Of a DNA stretch of 64,000 nucleotides, positions 41,250 to 52,815 are shown piece after piece (the first letter of the stretch is position 1; every line of letters starts with the position of its first letter). Both the position numbers and the translations under genes were made by a program. The stretch covers positions 1 to 64,000 of the forward strand of contig CAJNDS010001935.1 in assembly GCA_905221605.1 (NCBI GenBank). The letters run 5' to 3'. This stretch comes from Symbiodinium natans. Its lineage: Eukaryota > Sar > Dinophyceae > Suessiales > Symbiodiniaceae. A model generated the notes under the pieces. That model searched no databases, was not told where the DNA came from, and saw only the letters and a program-made list of their open reading frames with translations.

Positions 41250-42085
41250 TGGCGCAGAGATGCTCTGACCTGGGCTAGATGATAGCAAGGTGGTGTCGTT
41301 TTGGGTGGTGAGTTGGGGAGGCGGTCATGGTGGCAGGGGCGTTGGCAGCGGGGTGATCACGTCTACTCGACCTTGCGAAATGCCTTGAGAGCTCGCATGC
41401 ACGGAGCCTCGAATTCTGGGTTGCACCGATACAAAAAAACACCTCACATATTTCGTACAGTATCTCGTATCCTAGTGTCGGAGCCCGCGCCAACGCGAGG
41501 GAAACATTGCTTGCCGGGTATAAGGCATGATGTGCCAAGCATGCCACCATAGTTGCAAGTACGAAATTTTGGAGGAAGGCACAAGCACGACCAGAAGAGG
41601 CGTGCTCCATGCTCTGTCACTTGCTTGCAAGGACTTTTCGAACCGAAACATACAGAAACATCATCAAACATAGACCTCCGCCTGCATCCCTGCAGACCAA
41701 CTTGCCCTGCGCATGCTTCCGTGGAAGTGTGAGCATCGTGAGTCAACGTGGTGCACATTCACATGTCTTGCTACGCTCCAGGCGGGACGGGGGTGGGCTT
41801 AGCATACAGCGGCTCTGGGCATGGAACCAGATCTGAAGCCAAGTGCAGCCCAAAGACTGAGCTGAAGCGGCACCATCTGGCACCACAGCCGAAACTCACA
41901 GGATCCCTGCAAGTCAAGAGTGCGCGTCTGCCATGCACCACGCAAACCAGCCGGATTACATTGTTTCATCATGCGCATTCGGTACACGCGTTGAGAAGAT
42001 TTGAGAAGCTCGCAGCGTTGTCGTGAGCTGACGTAAGCTGAAGCCCGTTGCGGCTTCAAAGGTAGTCCGCGAGAGCGGCTCATGC
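41250..42085. other. Unresolved, possible exons on the minus strand
   Basis: A minus-strand piece at about 41960-41800 (TRTLDLQGSCEFRLWCQMVP) looks coding. Other frames on both strands are ambiguous. Confidence 0.3.
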
Positions 42086-42120
42086 GTGGTCAGACTCAAA
42101 CACGTGAAGACAAGCACGCA

Positions 42121-43100
42121 CTATGACACCTCGGGGACGCTTGCCAAGGGCAGCTGCTGCACTGCATCCTCATCGGGTATGAGGAGGTTGCCAAGCCTCA
42201 GGGGTTTTCCAGCTTGAGTCACAAATGTCATGAGGTTCCGAGATGTTGCATTGGAGCGTACGTGTGGTGAGAAACTCGGCAACCAGAAGAACTTCAGCAA
42301 AAGGTGGTGACTTGAACTCGACGGACGACTGGGCCCCATGACGTGGCCCAACACCGCCCTGTGCCCCAAAATGCCCCAAACCACACCAGCCTGTCTGTGA
42401 GGCCTGCTGCATGCAACAGAGTTGACACCTGTCATCGCCACTCACTAGCTGAAAGCTTCCGAAGTTGGTTATGCCATGGCTGTACACTCCGTCATGTTCG
42501 CACCGCGAGACCTACTGTACGTAGCATCATAACAGCACATACTACCGATTCATGTCTTCCCCTTCTTTGCATTGCTATGGATCCGTGGATCACACAACTC
42601 ATGCTCCCGCAAAGCCAAGAAATCATTGAAGGCAGCGCCTGCAGTTCTCCAGCTGTGACATCCGGCCCCTGGCACGGAACCTCCCAGTGTCCACAGAACT
42701 GGAGTGGCTGGACGTGTCTGTGATACTGAATACTGAAGGGCGTGGCAACGCAACATGCCAAACAGGAATCTGACACACATGCTGGCTTTCGCAGTCGGAA
42801 TTCTGGAGTGGTCTTTCTGAGCATGACGCATCTTCGACACGGAAGGGACATGTGCTTTCGACATCCGGGATCAAAAGAGCCGTTTTCTCATGACTTTCGT
42901 TGACTCTACTTGCGCATCTGCACGGTCTCAGCGTGTGCACAGTTGGGACAGCAACTCGTCTAATCACTGCCTGAATGACTTGTCCACCGTAGCGCACAGC
43001 CAGCTGGCCATGCATGGTCACACATCTGTGAACTCGGTGTTGACACCCCAACCAGTACAGTGTAGACTTGTCGAACCCGCACTTTGGGGACACCAGCTAC
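42121..43100 (-). CDS. Hypothetical gene, C-terminal exons
   Basis: The last exon is 42291-42121 (acceptor GCTGAAG): it reads FFWLPSFSPHVRSNATSRNL, then LLIPDEDAVQQLPLASVPEV to TAG at 42121. Upstream coding-like segments are about 42350-42260 in another frame (VEFKSPPFAEVLLVAEFLTT), 42700-42550 (AAFNDFLALREHELCDPRIH) and 42910-42770 (HEKTALLIPDVESTCPFRVE). The end of the protein is clear; upstream splicing is not resolved, and the two frames overlapping at 42260-42300 mean either an alternative junction or an error. No family recognised. Dinoflagellate-type, no telomere arrays nearby. Confidence 0.5.
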
Positions 43101-43319
43101 ATGGGAGAGCAAGACGGGCTGAAGATGTCTGCAGTTCTTGTTCCCAGAACTCAAATCGGCACACGAGGAACCAAAAAACCATCTTATAACAACACGAATC
43201 GTAAATGTGAGCGCGTGTGTTTGCAATGCTTGGCGGTGTTATACCACGACTTGTTTCATCTCAAGTCTAAAGCCCGGAACGCTTTATGCATGAGCTGTGC
43301 CTGTGTGCGATGAGAGCAC

Positions 43320-44000
43320 GTGCGCTGCAGCAGTCGGCGCTCATTCGACATGCCCATGAAGCAAGTTGCAAGTCAATCCGTGAGAGAGCGAGTGTGCAAA
43401 GCTCGGCAGGCGCGATCGTTTAGGAGCAATGTGCAGCAACGTCAGGCTACTCCAGAGGAGCTTGCCGCTGGGGGTCGGAAACTGATACCACTGAAGTGCT
43501 TCAGCCGACCATGCTCTGCCACGATGATTGACAATGTGGAAAGGGACTCCTTTGGCATCATACAACTGGTGCTTCTTTGGTTCTTGGGTGCTCGCATGTG
43601 CTCACCGCCGTGGCAGGGCGCGACTTCCAAGAAGGGGCTGGGGAAGGTCGGCCAGCGAGCGCATTCTTGCGATGGCACAGCCTTTTCCTATGATTGTCAT
43701 TCCTCGCCCCTCGACTTTTCTGCAAGCAATGGCACGAAGCGTACATCATGCGGGTCAAAAAGATCAGAATGGGCATCTGCTACGTATTACAAGCAGGACT
43801 TCATATGCCCGACCCTCCGCTGCTAAAACGATTGCAGCTGAAGTGGCACTTTGGCTACATGTGCCCTGCAACTTCCGGACATCTGCTGCCTGGTATGCCT
43901 TCATGCCAACCGCCCCTAACAAACAAAAAGCCACTCTCTTTGGCCGACTAACCATTAATGCCATTTGTTATCGTTTTATATGTATGTATCCATATGATTA
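43320..44000 (+). CDS. Candidate gene, divergent from the preceding one
   Basis: Plus-strand frames with protein-like text: from ATG 43320 (MPMKQVASQSVRERVCKARQ, then QQRQATPEELAAGGRKLIPL) to about 43570, and then, in another frame from about 43728, (QNGHLLRITSRTSYARPSAA and KTIAAEVALWLHVPCNFRTS). A splice between 43570 and 43728 would be needed. No product recognised; the first part is basic, the second may be globular. The minus-strand alternatives are weaker. Confidence 0.35.
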
Positions 44001-44036
44001 TATATGTATACACCCAGCGTTTATTGATTTCTTTCT

Positions 44037-44640
44037 TCAAGTGTGATAAGCGTGGGATGGCTTGCCAGCTCTCTGCCAGCGTGCAGGCACACAGCAGGTG
44101 CGTTTGGTCTGCAGGTTGATTGGCCTCTGCTGGTGTATTTGCGGGCCGGTTCTTCGGTGCCCAGTCGGCACCGAAATGCCGTACAGGCCGTCGAAGGCGC
44201 AAAGTGCATCAGCAGACGACTGAGTCTTGACATAGTCTTGAGAGAAGAATTGCTGGCGGCGCACGGCTTCTGAACAAATAAGCAAGCTAAAGAACAAGTA
44301 AGACACACTGATGCATATAACTATATCTAAGTAAGAATACATAGACATACCGAGGAGAGAGAAAATAAGAGAGAGACAGAAAGAGAGAGAGAGAGAGAGC
44401 GAGAAACTTGAAATCACTAAGATCATGACTATTCGACTATGCATTGTCAGAATGATTGCTAGGAGGCCAGTGGCCGGCCCGAGAAGCTCCCAAGCTTCAC
44501 TTGGCCGGTCTTGCGGAAGAAGGCCTTGCCAACACCACTGGGTTTTGAGAAGGGCTCGGTGGGTTCTAGGACTCAGCACTCTAAGCGAAATCTGGGGGGA
44601 TTTGGGGGCTACGATGTGACATGAGCCGAGATGCCTTGCC
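44037..44640 (-). CDS. Candidate terminal exons of an unidentified gene
   Basis: Minus strand about 44270-44037 reads TQSSADALCAFDGLYGISVP and ends QRAGKPSHAYHT with TGA; about 44560-44440 reads TQWCWQGLLPQDRPSEAWEL. Between them lies a (GA)n tract (44343-44405) that looks intronic. No family recognised. Confidence 0.35.
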
Positions 44641-45090
44641 TGACTCTCTAACACTCCTAAGTTAATCCCAAACCTTCCGCAAGGTGCACGCGCGCACGCA
44701 CACACACACACATTCAAACACACACTTTGCAAGTCTAAGATTCACGTGCCTGCGCTGTGAGGTGGAAGAACCGCTCCACAGAGAACTCCACTTGATCCTT
44801 GACCATGTAGAGGAGGGCACTCTGCCTAAGAGTAGCGGGACTTGTGATTCATCCTGTGAATGTCGGCTCATGCATTATTTTTTCTTGGTCGGTTCCGCCT
44901 GAAGCAATGGAACGACCCACCTCCTGGACCAATGCCAACTGTCAACTAATCTGCCTGATGATCCTGCGATCCCAATGCCCTGTAGCCTGGTAAGCACCAC
45001 CTAAACGCAAGAGACTTCCTTTCCGAATTGCAACCCCCAGCTGCACAGATATTTGTATGATTGGTGTATATCAACGTTCTGGTATCCACT

Positions 45091-45155
45091 GCAAGCAAAG
45101 CCGCAGCGTGCTCTTGATCAGGGCGGAGTAAACGCCACGGTACAGCTCAATGAGC
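45091..45155 (-). CDS. Candidate exon, possibly membrane-carrier-like
   Basis: After CCTTCAG, the minus strand reads LIELYRGVYSALIKSTLRLC and LQ. The LYRG text recalls mitochondrial carrier repeats, but 22 residues are too few to assign. A CCCTAAA array (45196-45246) lies 40-90 bp upstream only on the plus strand, i.e. TTTAGGG in sense. Confidence 0.25.
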
Positions 45156-45195
45156 CTGAAGGACAACATCTTAGGGTAGTTGCACGGTCCCCCTT

Positions 45196-45246
45196 AAACC
45201 CTTAACCCTGAACCCTAAGCCCAAAACCCTAAACCCTAAACCCTTA
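45196..45246. repeat. CCCTAAA units inside GGTCCC/GGGACC ends
   Basis: TTGCACGGTCCC precedes and GGGACCATGCAACC follows (to 45283), so the array sits in a small foldback unit. Confidence 0.8.
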
Positions 45247-45372
45247 ATCATGTGGGCCCTTATATCCAGGGACCATGCAACCACCCCAGCACAACAAATA
45301 GGGAAGCGGGCAGCAGGTGCCTCCGGCCTGGAGGTGTTACTTCGAGGAGCATTTTAGATGAGCTGCGCATGA

Positions 45373-45445
45373 GACTATATGTATATATATATATAAGTAT
45401 ATACATACAAATATATATATATATGTATGTATATATATATATACG
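45373..45445. repeat. (TA)n microsatellite
   Basis: ATATATGTATAT-type tract. Confidence 0.95.
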
Positions 45446-45557
45446 TATAAGTTATGCAATTTGCTCTTGTGTAGCGTAGTAGCGCTAGCCTTGCCTTCAG
45501 CGGTTCGGAGCCCAACTACACACGACATGCCATCTGAACTGTGCATGCCCAGACTGC

Positions 45558-45637
45558 CTTTAGGGTTTAGGGTTTAGGGTTTTTAGGGTTTAGGGTTTAG
45601 GGTTTAGGGTTTAGGGTTTAGGGTTTAGGGTTTAGGG
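45558..45637. repeat. TTTAGGG array
   Basis: About 11 perfect units, with one TTTTAGGG. Confidence 0.98.
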
Positions 45638-46540
45638 TGCCTACAGCGACCTGGTCAGCGAAACACAGGCAAGGCCTCTGCAAGAGGGATACCTGCTCCG
45701 GCACTCTGTCCTGGCAAGCAACTTTTCACGGCCAAACGAAGCTCCTAGCAGATTCGCTGGGTTGCTGTTCAAGAAGTTGTGTTTTATCTCTTCTTGGCTT
45801 GCTAAAGCGCTTCACCAACCTGCAACCCGGGACTATCCGGCAAAGAGGCTCTGGCTGCCTGATAGCTCACACAAACCACAAGCTCTGACAAGCCTTGAAC
45901 TCAAACAATGGTGATGGCATGTCCACTGAGCTGCGCCAGCGCAGTTGAAGGGATCAACCCTAGCAGCCTCGCGGAAGGACATCGCGCGAATCAATTCGAC
46001 GGAGCCTCTTGCACAGTTCAAAGACTTTTGACACCATGCTGATGTCCAGCACAGATGTGGCAGGAAAACACACAGCACGACATGATGACACAGCATGTGA
46101 CTCGAGGTGGTCTCTGGTGCAAAGAGCTGGATCGACAAAGCACCGGGCCTGTGCGCTTCAAGTCTTTGCTGCTGGTCCTGGAAAGGCTCAATTGGACTGA
46201 GTTCGCCTCCGGATATACTGAACCCGCCCCCCTGCACTCCGATGAGAACTGAGGACAAGAGAGAGCTTCACAAGTCCATGCTTATCATGGCTCCCTTTGA
46301 AGAACATTGGAGGAACCGATGCCTTGTCAGAACGCCTCGACACCAGTGATTGGAAGAGCAAAGCGGGTTCCCCCCCCCCCCGCTCCATGTGGACTTCACA
46401 ACCTGTGAGCCCAAGCTGACTGTCGAAGCTGCACCCCTGACCATAAACAGGACACGCAGACGACAGAGGACTACCTCCCGCATCGATATTCGTTTGCCTC
46501 CAAAAACCTGCGACACCTTGACCACACACCTCTATTCCCC
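45638..46540. other. No gene I can support
   Basis: Short frames on both strands; none has enough length or protein-like text. A C run is at 46369-46381. Confidence 0.3.
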
Positions 46541-46570
46541 CCTAAACCCTAAACCCTAAACCCGAAACCC

Positions 46571-47640
46571 TCATCTTTGCCGGAGCTTCGGCCGCCGGCT
46601 GGGCCGCTGCGCAGTCGGTGGCTGCGCGGTCCCGGCTTGCCTGAGTCGCGGCTTTGGTGTGGCTGATCTCCCCCCCCTCCCCGAACCAAACCCAATCACA
46701 CACAACAGATAAAGCAGGCGCTTGCCTATAAGTACATTCAACTCATGAAAAACTATTTCAAGCTAGGGTACTAGACTTGTTTAGCCCTAGGCTAGCATAG
46801 GAACGTTGAAGTAGTTGTGAATCACCTGATGAGCACATTGTGGCTTCAGATCCTTAAGTTTAGTACTGCACGACTGCTTTAAACTGCTTCACACGAAACT
46901 GATCAGGATGATAGTTGGAGGTTGGCCATACCATTCAACTATAGGCTAGATGCATAACACACAAAGGCTTCTTAAGAACATTGTAGGTACAACGGGAACT
47001 CGCGATGCCACTGCGAGGGGTTTTCATGTAGCACATCAGCTGTCCCAATAGCTGTCCTTCATTCTCTTCAACTTTCTCCCGTCCATGAAAGGTATAGCTC
47101 TATGTAAACAAATATAGACGACCTTGGGAAAAACACATACGCCTTGAGAGTCTAATTCTAAAAGCTTTGTTGTTCATGTAAAAAAGGAGAACATGTTAGT
47201 TGGAAACGCGAGTTGTGTTTGTTGCAGTCAAGATAGCTAGCCCCTAGTTTACCAAAAGCCAACTAGCCCTGATTAAAATCAGCAAGTTGAGTCGCCTTGC
47301 ATGAAATTTATAGTTTCGTCACTTTCGAAGATCATGTCTGAAACTAACCTGCAGCTACGTACATTTGGGAACTATGCTACTTACTAACAGGCCCCTGACC
47401 TAAGTAGTTTTCCTTTCCAATATTGCACAGAGCTGATAGAGCGATACTTTTGATTGCATTCGCCCCCCCCCCCCCAGTTGAAACTGTAGATCGATTCGCA
47501 AATTCGATGAAAATCATTGAATGCAGTTAAATGGATGTATTACTTATGCTACAATCAGCTTTTTGAACGAGACCAACCAATAATGTGCATGAAACACATA
47601 GTTCCATGGCCCGATACTTAGAACTCAGCCCAACCCCTAA
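46571..47640. other. AT-richer gene-free stretch
   Basis: About 1.07 kb with no frame of note on either strand and higher A+T than its neighbours. A C run at 47463-47476 is the only low-complexity feature. No telomere array inside; TGTAGGG-type variant units (CCCTACA) follow at 47710-47732. Confidence 0.5.
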
Positions 47641-47907
47641 GTTTACACGTACTTGGCGATAGTTGCTGCACTTGCCGCATTCAGTCTCCTAAATCTCCTA
47701 CATGGGCCTACACCCTACACCCTACACCCTTTTTTTCGAACAGCCTCGGCGCCGCCACGCTGTTCTTTGTCGTGTCGCAAGCTGCATCTGTTCTGCCCTT
47801 TCTTCGAGTCAAGTGGAGGAGATCTGAGGCTTGTCGTCCGCTGTTGCTCTTCTTCCCGGGTCTCGATGGATGTGATGGCATGCTGCGCAGTCCGCCCAGA
47901 AACTTAC

Positions 47908-48386
47908 CGGCCGTCGAGGTTCAACACCAGAGGGTCGTAGCCGTTTACGCCGTATATGAATGACACCTCTCCGGACGTCGGCACGTTTTCGAATGGTAAA
48001 GTGCCCTGCTTTTGGTCTTCTTGATCCACGTCCAAAGTTACAGCCATGGGAAGAGCTCCGTGGGCCCTTGGCCCAGGTGTCTGAGGACCTCCCAAAGACC
48101 CGTCACCCAGGACACTGATGTCGATGTCCAGCATGCCCCAGCCGACCTGACGAACCTGGAGCACGGTACAGACGTAGTTCGCGTTGTAGCAGCCTCTGGC
48201 CGGGGTTCTCCTGCAAACACGGGCTGCACCGAAGCACAGGACTCTGGCATCAGCGGTGAGGCGCAGCTCCCAAGGTTTGATGTCCATTGCGAGCCCGACG
48301 GCTTCGTAGAGAGCCAGGAGGTTCGCGGACGTCGAGATGGAGACCGAATGCACATTGCCACTGATCGTCTGCACTTTCAGATCCAT
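47908..48386 (-). CDS. Ubiquitin-fold-like N-terminal exon of an unidentified protein
   Basis: ATG at 48386 opens a frame reading MDLKVQTISGNVHSVSISTS, then LLALYEAVGLAMDIKPWELR and LTADARVL: the beta-turn-beta, central helix and hydrophobic strand order of ubiquitin-like domains that are common at N-termini of dinoflagellate proteins. Residues about 60-160 are a second, Cys- and Gly-containing region (VCTVLQVRQVGWGMLDIDIS and SGEVSFIYGVNGYDPLVLNL). The exon ends at a canonical GTAAGT donor (47907). Downstream 47895-47735 is coding-like in more than one frame, so the next exon is not fixed. The ubiquitin-fold call is by pattern only; it lacks any visible Gly-Gly terminus and would not be conjugated. 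Confidence 0.6.
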
Positions 48387-48985
48387 GGCGTCAGCGGACA
48401 CCGCTGGCGGGCTCGGGTCCCGCTGACGAGGTTTGGCTGTACAGCACCCGTCTCGCTGGGACCACTGGGTGCAGCACCCATCGAGCTGGGCCTACTGGGC
48501 GCAGGACCCATCCCGCTGGTCTCTAAGGGGTTTGAAGCTTTAAGGTTTCACTTGAGCCGTAGCCATTAAACCCTCAACCCTGTGAGCTGGGTGTGCGTCT
48601 TTGACATGCTGTCCGCTCCCGAATGATCTACAGACCATGTCCCAAGCACCAAAATCCAACAACGAAGCGCGCGAGCTTTCCAAAGAACTGCAAAGAGACT
48701 TACAGCAAATGTACGATCTTCCAATACTCAAAAAGTATAGCCTAGCCTATCAACATCTCTAAATCTCCTATTCTGCCTGAGCCGTAAACGCCATACGCCT
48801 TCGAAGTCTTAATCCATGAAAGCCTTCAGCCAGAAGCAATCAAGGAATCATGTCAACGCAAGAGCAGCTGCGTCCAAGAGGCAAGTTCGTCTTCAGACGC
48901 ACCAGCGGATATGTTACCACAGTGGCAACGGCTTTGGCAAAAGCTCCCAACGTGAACGCCTCAGTATGGCTTATGCGAAACCCAC

Positions 48986-49020
48986 CCTAAACCCTAAACC
49001 CTAAACCCTAAACCCTAAGC
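48986..49020. repeat. CCCTAAA array
   Basis: Five units. Confidence 0.97.
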
Positions 49021-49129
49021 CCGTGGCATGGCCATACGTAGCAAGATGGCCCGGGCTAAGTCGGATAGGCTCTCCCGTTGTATAAGCTTCTCTGAGAATG
49101 GGGAGGCATATCAGAAGGATACATACCAA

Positions 49130-49740
49130 CCTCAAAACCGTTATTCCAAAATATACTATGTTCTGCAGAAAAAATGCAAAATAATTCTTAATCAGTCGAA
49201 AACACATCCAAAACATTTCAAAAAACCCGATATACTCCAAACATTTCCCAAAATTTGGGGAATATTCCAAAAATTTAAAAAAAAAATATGCCCAAAAAGC
49301 CAAAAACTCCCAATCATTCGAAATAATGCATTATTATTCCGAATGTTCACGGAAATTCAGAAAATATTTCAGTTTTATTCCTGAAAAAATAAAGGCCTAG
49401 ATACATTTAAATCGAAATTACAGCAGAGCAGGTTGTGTAATATTTTCTTAAACGTGTAATATACACATATATATATATGCATAATGTTTACTTTACATAG
49501 TTAAAACTGCATAACTGTAAAAATACAAAATACAATCGCAGACATATTTCAAAACTTTTGACTCAATAAAATTCAATAAATCCAAAAAAACCAGCAAACC
49601 CAAACAACAAAGACATCCAACAACACGTCAGACAAATTCCAGAAAATTACAAAAAAACCTTAAAACAACCAAAATATTCCAAATTATGCCAGAATACTCG
49701 AAATTATTCAAAATCCTGCTAAATTATTCAATTTTCTTCA
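49130..49740. other. AT-rich, A-rich island
   Basis: About 600 bp dominated by CAAAA, CCAAAA and AAATT words (for example CAAAACATTTCAAAAAACCC), very different from the flanks. A TATATATA run is at 49470-49480. No frame looks like protein. Confidence 0.7.
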
Positions 49741-50002
49741 AGTCTCTGCGAACCCCAAGGCCCCTATGTGATACGTACCCTTTTTGATACGTATCCCCGA
49801 CCTCATGAATGATATAAGTCCTCCTTTGTGTCATTTAGTGGGGTGGGAGGGTGGACTCGTTCTCACGCAGAACATCACAAGGACAGCCACGTTCTCAAGT
49901 TGCACTGCGAAAGGTTGCAAGAGAACAACGCGAGCCTCCCCTAGCCCTAAACTCCCTTTAACACAGGTTTCTCAGAAGCCGGCCGGGTTAGATGTACAGT
50001 AA

Positions 50003-50050
50003 ACCCTCAACCCCAAACCCTAAACACGAAACCCTAAACCCTAAACCCTG
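50003..50050. repeat. CCCTAAA units
   Basis: Five to six imperfect units. Confidence 0.9.
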
Positions 50051-50149
50051 AAGGGTGCCATAAAGTGCCCCTGGTGTGTTCAGTCCAAGGGCTTGGAAGG
50101 CCGTCAGGGCTGGTGTCACCTCCACACGTAGACAGAGGCACATGCCTTG

Positions 50150-50460
50150 CAGTAGCTTCATAATCGTAGTGACATGCCTATCTAATCAAATCATCACATA
50201 ATAATACCAGAAAATAAAAGCATAGTTGTATGATAACATCATAACATAATAGTATCATAACAGAATCATATCATAATAATATCATGACCTCTTTCGTCAC
50301 ACCTGTGACAAGGGCAGGCCTCAGGATTTCGACGCTTCATCTGCCGGAGGATCGTTTCTTTCAGCTTGTCCTTGCAAGGCGTTGAATATTATAGAACTTG
50401 ATGTTATTTCATTATCATGTGAGTCTACTAGTATATGACTGGACTACTATTGTACTAGTT
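50150..50460. other. ATAATA/ATCATA-rich stretch
   Basis: Repeated CATAATA, ATCATAACA and ATCATATCATAATAATATC words; no gene. Confidence 0.7.
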
Positions 50461-50496
50461 TGTTAGTTTACCGACCAATGCGGAGGCATACGCGTC

Positions 50497-50740
50497 AAGA
50501 GCTGCTCGCGTGAGTGCAGACCAGGACAACCTCCAAAATGGGCTGGAACTGCTTTTGCAAGAACTACGCTGCCCCGAACCCCACGATGATCTGCTACAAT
50601 CCTCTATGCCCCCCGCGCCTGGGCACCTGGGTTTCAACACATGTCATGCCATGTCTACTTCGCTGGGGCATGCTTCCTACCAGCTACCCCAACTCATCGG
50701 ATTCTTCAACCCTTCAACACAAAAAATGCTGAATATGTAG
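50497..50740 (+). CDS. Weak candidate exon
   Basis: Two overlapping plus-strand frames look partly protein-like (SADQDNLQNGLELLLQELRC in one; MGWNCFCKNYAAPNPTMICY in the other). Neither has clear splice borders. Reported so that it is not lost. Confidence 0.2.
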
Positions 50741-50872
50741 ATTTGGGGCGGGGAAGGGCCCTGTTGCCAATGGAAAACGAGGACGTGCGGGCTTGCCCTG
50801 AATTATCCCAGCTCGACGACGCATGATCCTGTGATCGAAGGTATCTGAAGGGAAGAGGTGATACCCGAATGG

Positions 50873-51000
50873 GGTTTAGGGTTTAAGGGGGTTTTTGTTT
50901 TAGGGTTTTTTTTTGGGTTTATGGTTTAATTATGGGTTTAAGGGTTTAAGGGTTAAGGGTTTGGGGGTTTAGGGGTTTAGGGGTTTAGGGTTTAGGGGGG
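50873..51000. repeat. Degenerate TTTAGGG array
   Basis: GGGTTTAAGGG, GGGTTTATGG, GGGGTTTAGGGG variants, about 14 units. Confidence 0.9.
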
Positions 51001-51092
51001 GGTGCGTCTGAGGCTCCAGGATGGTGTTCTGGATGGCCGGGTTGATGCACAGGGCCTCTTGGCAAGGTAGACTCGCCCATTCCAGCAACACC

Positions 51093-51198
51093 CAAAGAGC
51101 CCAATATTGCTTAGTTAAGGAATATGCCTTAAATCATATAGGGAACCTTAATCTGATTTAAGGAATATTCCTAATTAAGCAATATTGGGCTCTTTGGG
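51093..51198. repeat. Palindromic MITE-like element A, copy 2
   Basis: 106 bp, same ends CCCAAAGAGCCCAATATTGC and complement as 22380-22488. About 90 percent alike by eye; differences are clustered in the loop. Confidence 0.95.
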
Positions 51199-51329
51199 CA
51201 CTGTGGACAAAGCTGTCAGAGGAAGACGAGACCCAGACGATGTTGTAGCCCAGGCCGGTGTACAAAGCGCCCACTCCTCAGTAAGGGGGTCTGTCTCGAA
51301 GTGACCTAGTTGGTGTTCTGCCTCCTTCC

Positions 51330-51515
51330 CGTTTCTGCTTCGCTTACGGTGAAGCCCCGGCAAGCTATTTTTCGGCACGTTAAGAAGAGATGTAGGGCCT
51401 TAGGTGTCAGATCGTCAACAGCAAGCAGGCAAACTAGGGACTGCAGCGCTGGGCATGCTTGTTGTTGGGTGTAGGCTTTGAGGGGCCCTCCTTTCACAAG
51501 CAGTGCGCTCAAAAA
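51330..51515 (-). CDS. Candidate exon of an unidentified gene
   Basis: The minus strand reads SALLVKGGPLKAYTQQQACP, then VCLLAVDDLTPKALHLFLTC and RKIACRGFTVSEAETGR to a stop. Leu-rich helical text such as this appears in helical-repeat proteins. A CCCTAAA array (51521-51585, TTTAGGG in sense) borders its 5' side. Tentative. Confidence 0.35.
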
Positions 51516-51520
51516 CACCC

Positions 51521-51585
51521 TAAACCCTATAAACCCTAAACCGTAAACCCTAAACCCTAAACCCTAAACCCTAAACCCTAAAGGT
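51521..51585. repeat. CCCTAAA array
   Basis: Nine units with CCCTATAAA and CCGTAAA variants at the start. Confidence 0.97.
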
Positions 51586-51924
51586 TCACACACTTCTGAA
51601 GCCAAGCACGCACCACGCCCCAGCCATCTCCAAGTCTGTTTTGACTTGACCCTGAACTCGTCCCCCAGGAAGGACTCAAGGCTGTGCAGCCCCTGTGACC
51701 TCATTATCATATACAATGATTGAATTAATATTCTCCTTAGGTAGTCTTGAATATTATTCTATACTCTTATCTTCCGATATTCCAATATACTAATGTCACT
51801 ATGTTCTTGAGTACCCAGAAACCACCAGCCGAAAGCCTCCAAGCGTTTGTTGAACCGACAAGACGAGCCCCCCAACCTACCCCCTAAACCAGCCAACCCG
51901 ACATCCTAAACCCTAAACCCCTCA

Positions 51925-52030
51925 ATCCCTATATGGGGGTTTCCAAAATATTAGGGATATCCTTTTTATATGGAAATCCTACTGTTTGGGGGTCTCTATT
52001 AGGGACCCTTATTTTCGTAAACCCCTCAAT
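51925..52030. repeat. MITE-like element C, copy b
   Basis: CTCAATCCCTATATGGGGGTTTCCAAAATATTAGGG ... CCCTTATTTTCGTAAACCCCTCAATCCC, with inverted ends. Confidence 0.85.
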
Positions 52031-52039
52031 CCCCTCCTC

Positions 52040-52152
52040 CCCAGATTTGCAGATGGGTTTCCATCATCTTGGATGATGCGGCGTAGCATGCCGAGGGTTC
52101 CCAAACCCTGATCGCGAAGCTTCGTTTGGGAGACTTCACTCTTCTTCAGCTT
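52040..52152 (-). CDS. Candidate exon of an unidentified gene
   Basis: After CTGCGCAG at 52153, the minus strand reads KLKKSEVSQTKLRDQGLGTL and GMLRRIIQDDGNPSANLG. The text is basic, helical and protein-like. No family recognised, and neighbouring exons were not found. Confidence 0.4.
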
Positions 52153-52209
52153 CTGCGCAGGGTTAACAAAACGTACAAAACGACGCGGATAGCATGAATG
52201 GGGCATGTT

Positions 52210-52228
52210 GTCTCTCTCTCTCTCTCTC
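52210..52228. repeat. (CT)n microsatellite
   Basis: TCTCTCTCTCTCTCTCTC. Confidence 0.95.
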
Positions 52229-52559
52229 AAATTGCTCTGGCTATGGTGTTCTCGCTCGTTCCGAGCTTGTAGTTACAGCTAATTCAGCTAATCATTTTTT
52301 ACCCCAGGGCACAGTTCACGAATAAAGGTGTGAAATTGCGTCATGTTTCCTCCTGCACAAGACTCCACACTCCCGCTGCGCGGCTGGCGGTTCGCAATGG
52401 CGGAGAAATTCATTTCTAAACCCTAAACCCTAAACCCAACCCCCAAGGGACCATGTACCTAAATAGGGAATACTTGGGAGTCCTTGCTACAAAGGCACTT
52501 TGGGGCCCAAGTATATGATAATTACAGGTACTTGGACCCTCACAGAACAACATCTAACC

Positions 52560-52672
52560 TCCGGGTCGCTGGGATTCGGGCTGCAAAAGGCCAGAAGTGT
52601 GAGGAGAGGAGCAGCAGAGCCCGGCTTGGGCAGCAAAGACAAGAAGAGTCCGGAGAAAGCCAAAAGTGTTGA
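52560..52672 (+). CDS. Weak candidate exon
   Basis: Plus-strand text KARSVRRGAAEPGLGSKDKK and SPEKAKSVE is basic and Ser/Lys-rich, between a GGGCTGCAAAAGG region and a TTTAGGG array at 52676-52740. No clear splice borders. Confidence 0.25.
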
Positions 52673-52675
52673 GAG

Positions 52676-52740
52676 TTTAGGGTTTATGGGGTTTGGGGTT
52701 TGGGGTTTAGGGTTTAGGGTTTAGAGTTTCGGGTTTAGGG
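52676..52740. repeat. TTTAGGG array (variants)
   Basis: Nine units including TTTGGGG. Confidence 0.95.
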
Positions 52741-52761
52741 AGCCACCTCCTGACAGCCCAA

Positions 52762-52763
<2 letters not shown>

Positions 52764-52815
<52 letters not shown>

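Noticed and set aside
48557-48567. CCGTAGCCATT, identical to the first 11 bases of the dinoflagellate spliced leader
   Set aside because: The match stops after 11 bases and no coding exon in sense follows; the neighbouring gene runs the other way. Too short to call a retroposed leader.
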